From: Deltaproteobacteria bacterium
GTDB taxonomy: Bacteria; Myxococcota_A; UBA9160; UBA4427
Direction of reading: 5' to 3'
Length of the DNA stretch: 64,000 nucleotides
Assembly (NCBI GenBank): GCA_002719955.1
Contig: PBFW01000019.1
Coordinates: forward strand, 1-64,000
Within the stretch, counting starts at the first letter, position 1; each line of letters starts with the position of its first letter. A program made the position numbers and the translations under genes. This document shows, in pieces, positions 63,292 to 64,000 of this stretch. The notes below the pieces were generated by a model that did no database searches, was not told the DNA's origin, and worked only from the letters and a program-made list of their open reading frames with translations.

Positions 63292-64000
63292 CTAGAGTTC
63301 GAGCGCGGCCCGGAATCCGTCGTGCATCGCACCCTCGAGATAACCGACTCCGGTCACGTCGCCGATCTCCTTGATGGGTACACCCGCTTCTTTGAGTCCC
63401 GCGGCGACGCCCGGGTTCGCTTCGAGGCCGATTGCGAGAATCACCGCATCCGCTTCGACCGAGCATGTTTCGCCCTCGCCTTCGCTCGACCGCACGGAAT
63501 ATTCGACGGCTCGCTCACCGATGGATCGGATCTCTGCGTTGGCGACGAGGTCGACGCCGTGCTGGCGGAGGTCGTCGAGGACGCGCCAACGCCTCGGGTG
63601 GGCCATCTCGAGCCCGAATTTCGGGCCCGCCTCGAGGACCGTCACGCGCCGACCGCGCTCCGAGAGAAACTCGGCGAGTTCGAGACCGACGAGCCCGCCG
63701 CCGATGACGGCGACGCTCTGTCCGACGGGCATATAGGCTCTCGAAGCTTCACGTAATCTGCCCGGAGATGTCGTGATTCCGGTCACGCGACCCGCGAAAA
63801 CGGCGACGCGGCCGAGCGGGGAGAGTTTTTTCGACGCCTCGCCGTCGCCCTGTCCGGTCAGGAGCGCACGCAGATCGTCGCCATCGAAGACGTGATCCCG
63901 ATCGATTCCGGGCAGATCGGGTTGGCTGCGGCTCGCGCCCGCTGCGACGAGGATCTCATCCGGAGCGATCTCGCGAATCGTCTCGAGTGTCACCTCGGTT
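63292..64000 (-). CDS. NADH:flavin oxidoreductase / ene-reductase, C-terminal part (runs off window)
   Basis: Only the C-terminal FAD/NAD(P) half is visible: VILVAAGASRSQPDLPG, HVFDGDDLRALLTG, VAVIGGGLVGLELAEFLSERG and the tail GVGYLEGAMHDGFRAALEL. It is a paralogue of the enzyme at 4250-6385 (compare GVGYIEGAIHSAFDAAAHL). The track's MTLETIRE is internal, not a start. The N-terminal FMN barrel would lie beyond 64000. Confidence 0.85.
   Translation of the reverse strand, partial: TEVTLETIREIAPDEILVAAGASRSQPDLPGIDRDHVFDGDDLRALLTGQGDGEASKKLSPLGRVAVFAGRVTGITTSPGRLREASRAYMPVGQSVAVIGGGLVGLELAEFLSERGRRVTVLEAGPKFGLEMAHPRRWRVLDDLRQHGVDLVANAEIRSIGERAVEYSVRSSEGEGETCSVEADAVILAIGLEANPGVAAGLKEAGVPIKEIGDVTGVGYLEGAMHDGFRAALEL

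Noticed and set aside
1-64000. CRISPR arrays, rRNA genes, prophage or integron structure
   Set aside because: No direct-repeat arrays with spacers, rRNA sequence or integrase gene were seen anywhere in the window.

Overview
The window is high-GC DNA (about 62% in a 60-base flank I counted by hand) from what looks like a Gram-negative environmental bacterium. The evidence is lipoprotein signals, a Tat-type signal, a PEP-CTERM protein, a PilZ protein, a NosR-like membrane protein and quinoprotein dehydrogenases. The gene content (four P450s, flavin monooxygenases, luciferase-like oxidoreductases, class III CoA-transferases, PF04909-type amidohydrolases, acyl-CoA dehydrogenases) resembles deltaproteobacterial-type or Binatota-like lineages or actinobacterial catabolic clusters. 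The lineage is inference; no phylogenetic marker protein is present.

Layout. 0-0.7 kb: tRNA-Arg(UCU) followed by a decayed IS1595-type transposase. 0.7-4 kb: an MFS transporter, then a two-gene minus-strand operon of an unknown conserved protein and a UGSC-family selenoprotein. The selenoprotein is split in the ORF track because its Sec codon is read as a stop. 4-14 kb: a large FMN/FAD ene-reductase, a VOC protein, a tightly coupled amidohydrolase/amidase/small-subunit operon, a tandem-fused class III CoA-transferase and a dienelactone hydrolase. 14-24.7 kb: a lipoprotein sulfatase-like enzyme, a Baeyer-Villiger-type monooxygenase divergent from an SDR, luciferase-like oxidoreductases and a thiolase/DUF35 pair. 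24.7-31.2 kb: two lipoprotein PQQ dehydrogenases, a sulfotransferase and a TauD-type dioxygenase. 31.4-42.7 kb: three P450s, a frameshifted nosR-like gene, a Tat amidohydrolase, a globin, SnoaL-like proteins, an F420-type oxidoreductase and an SDR. 42.8-54.5 kb: FabV, an M20 amidohydrolase, an HsaA-like flavoprotein, a CYP125-like P450 divergent from a TetR regulator with an amidohydrolase behind it, a second amidohydrolase, truncated haemoglobin, an SCP2-like protein, an acyl-CoA dehydrogenase and a GIY-YIG protein. 54.5-56.5 kb: a lower-GC phage-like segment abutting two gene fragments. 56.6-64 kb: a second TauD, a PEP-CTERM protein, a Gfo/Idh/MocA oxidoreductase, PilZ, a SirB1-like protein, an M28/PDZ peptidase and the 3' part of a second ene-reductase that leaves the window.

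Most genes fit peripheral catabolism of hydrophobic or cyclic carbon compounds: oxygenation (P450, BVMO, TauD), alcohol oxidation (PQQ, SDR), CoA activation and transfer, beta-oxidation-like steps (acyl-CoA dehydrogenase, thiolase/DUF35), ring or ester hydrolysis (amidohydrolases, dienelactone hydrolase) and flavin chemistry. No single pathway can be assigned from sequence alone.

The most notable signal is the selenoprotein: an in-frame TGA followed by GGC TCC TGC (U-G-S-C), directly upstream of a SECIS-like hairpin. Also notable are a nosR-like gene broken by two opposite-sense frameshifts, a substitution-type junction around the 1 kb low-GC insert, and a fused CoA-transferase in which only one half keeps the catalytic Asp.
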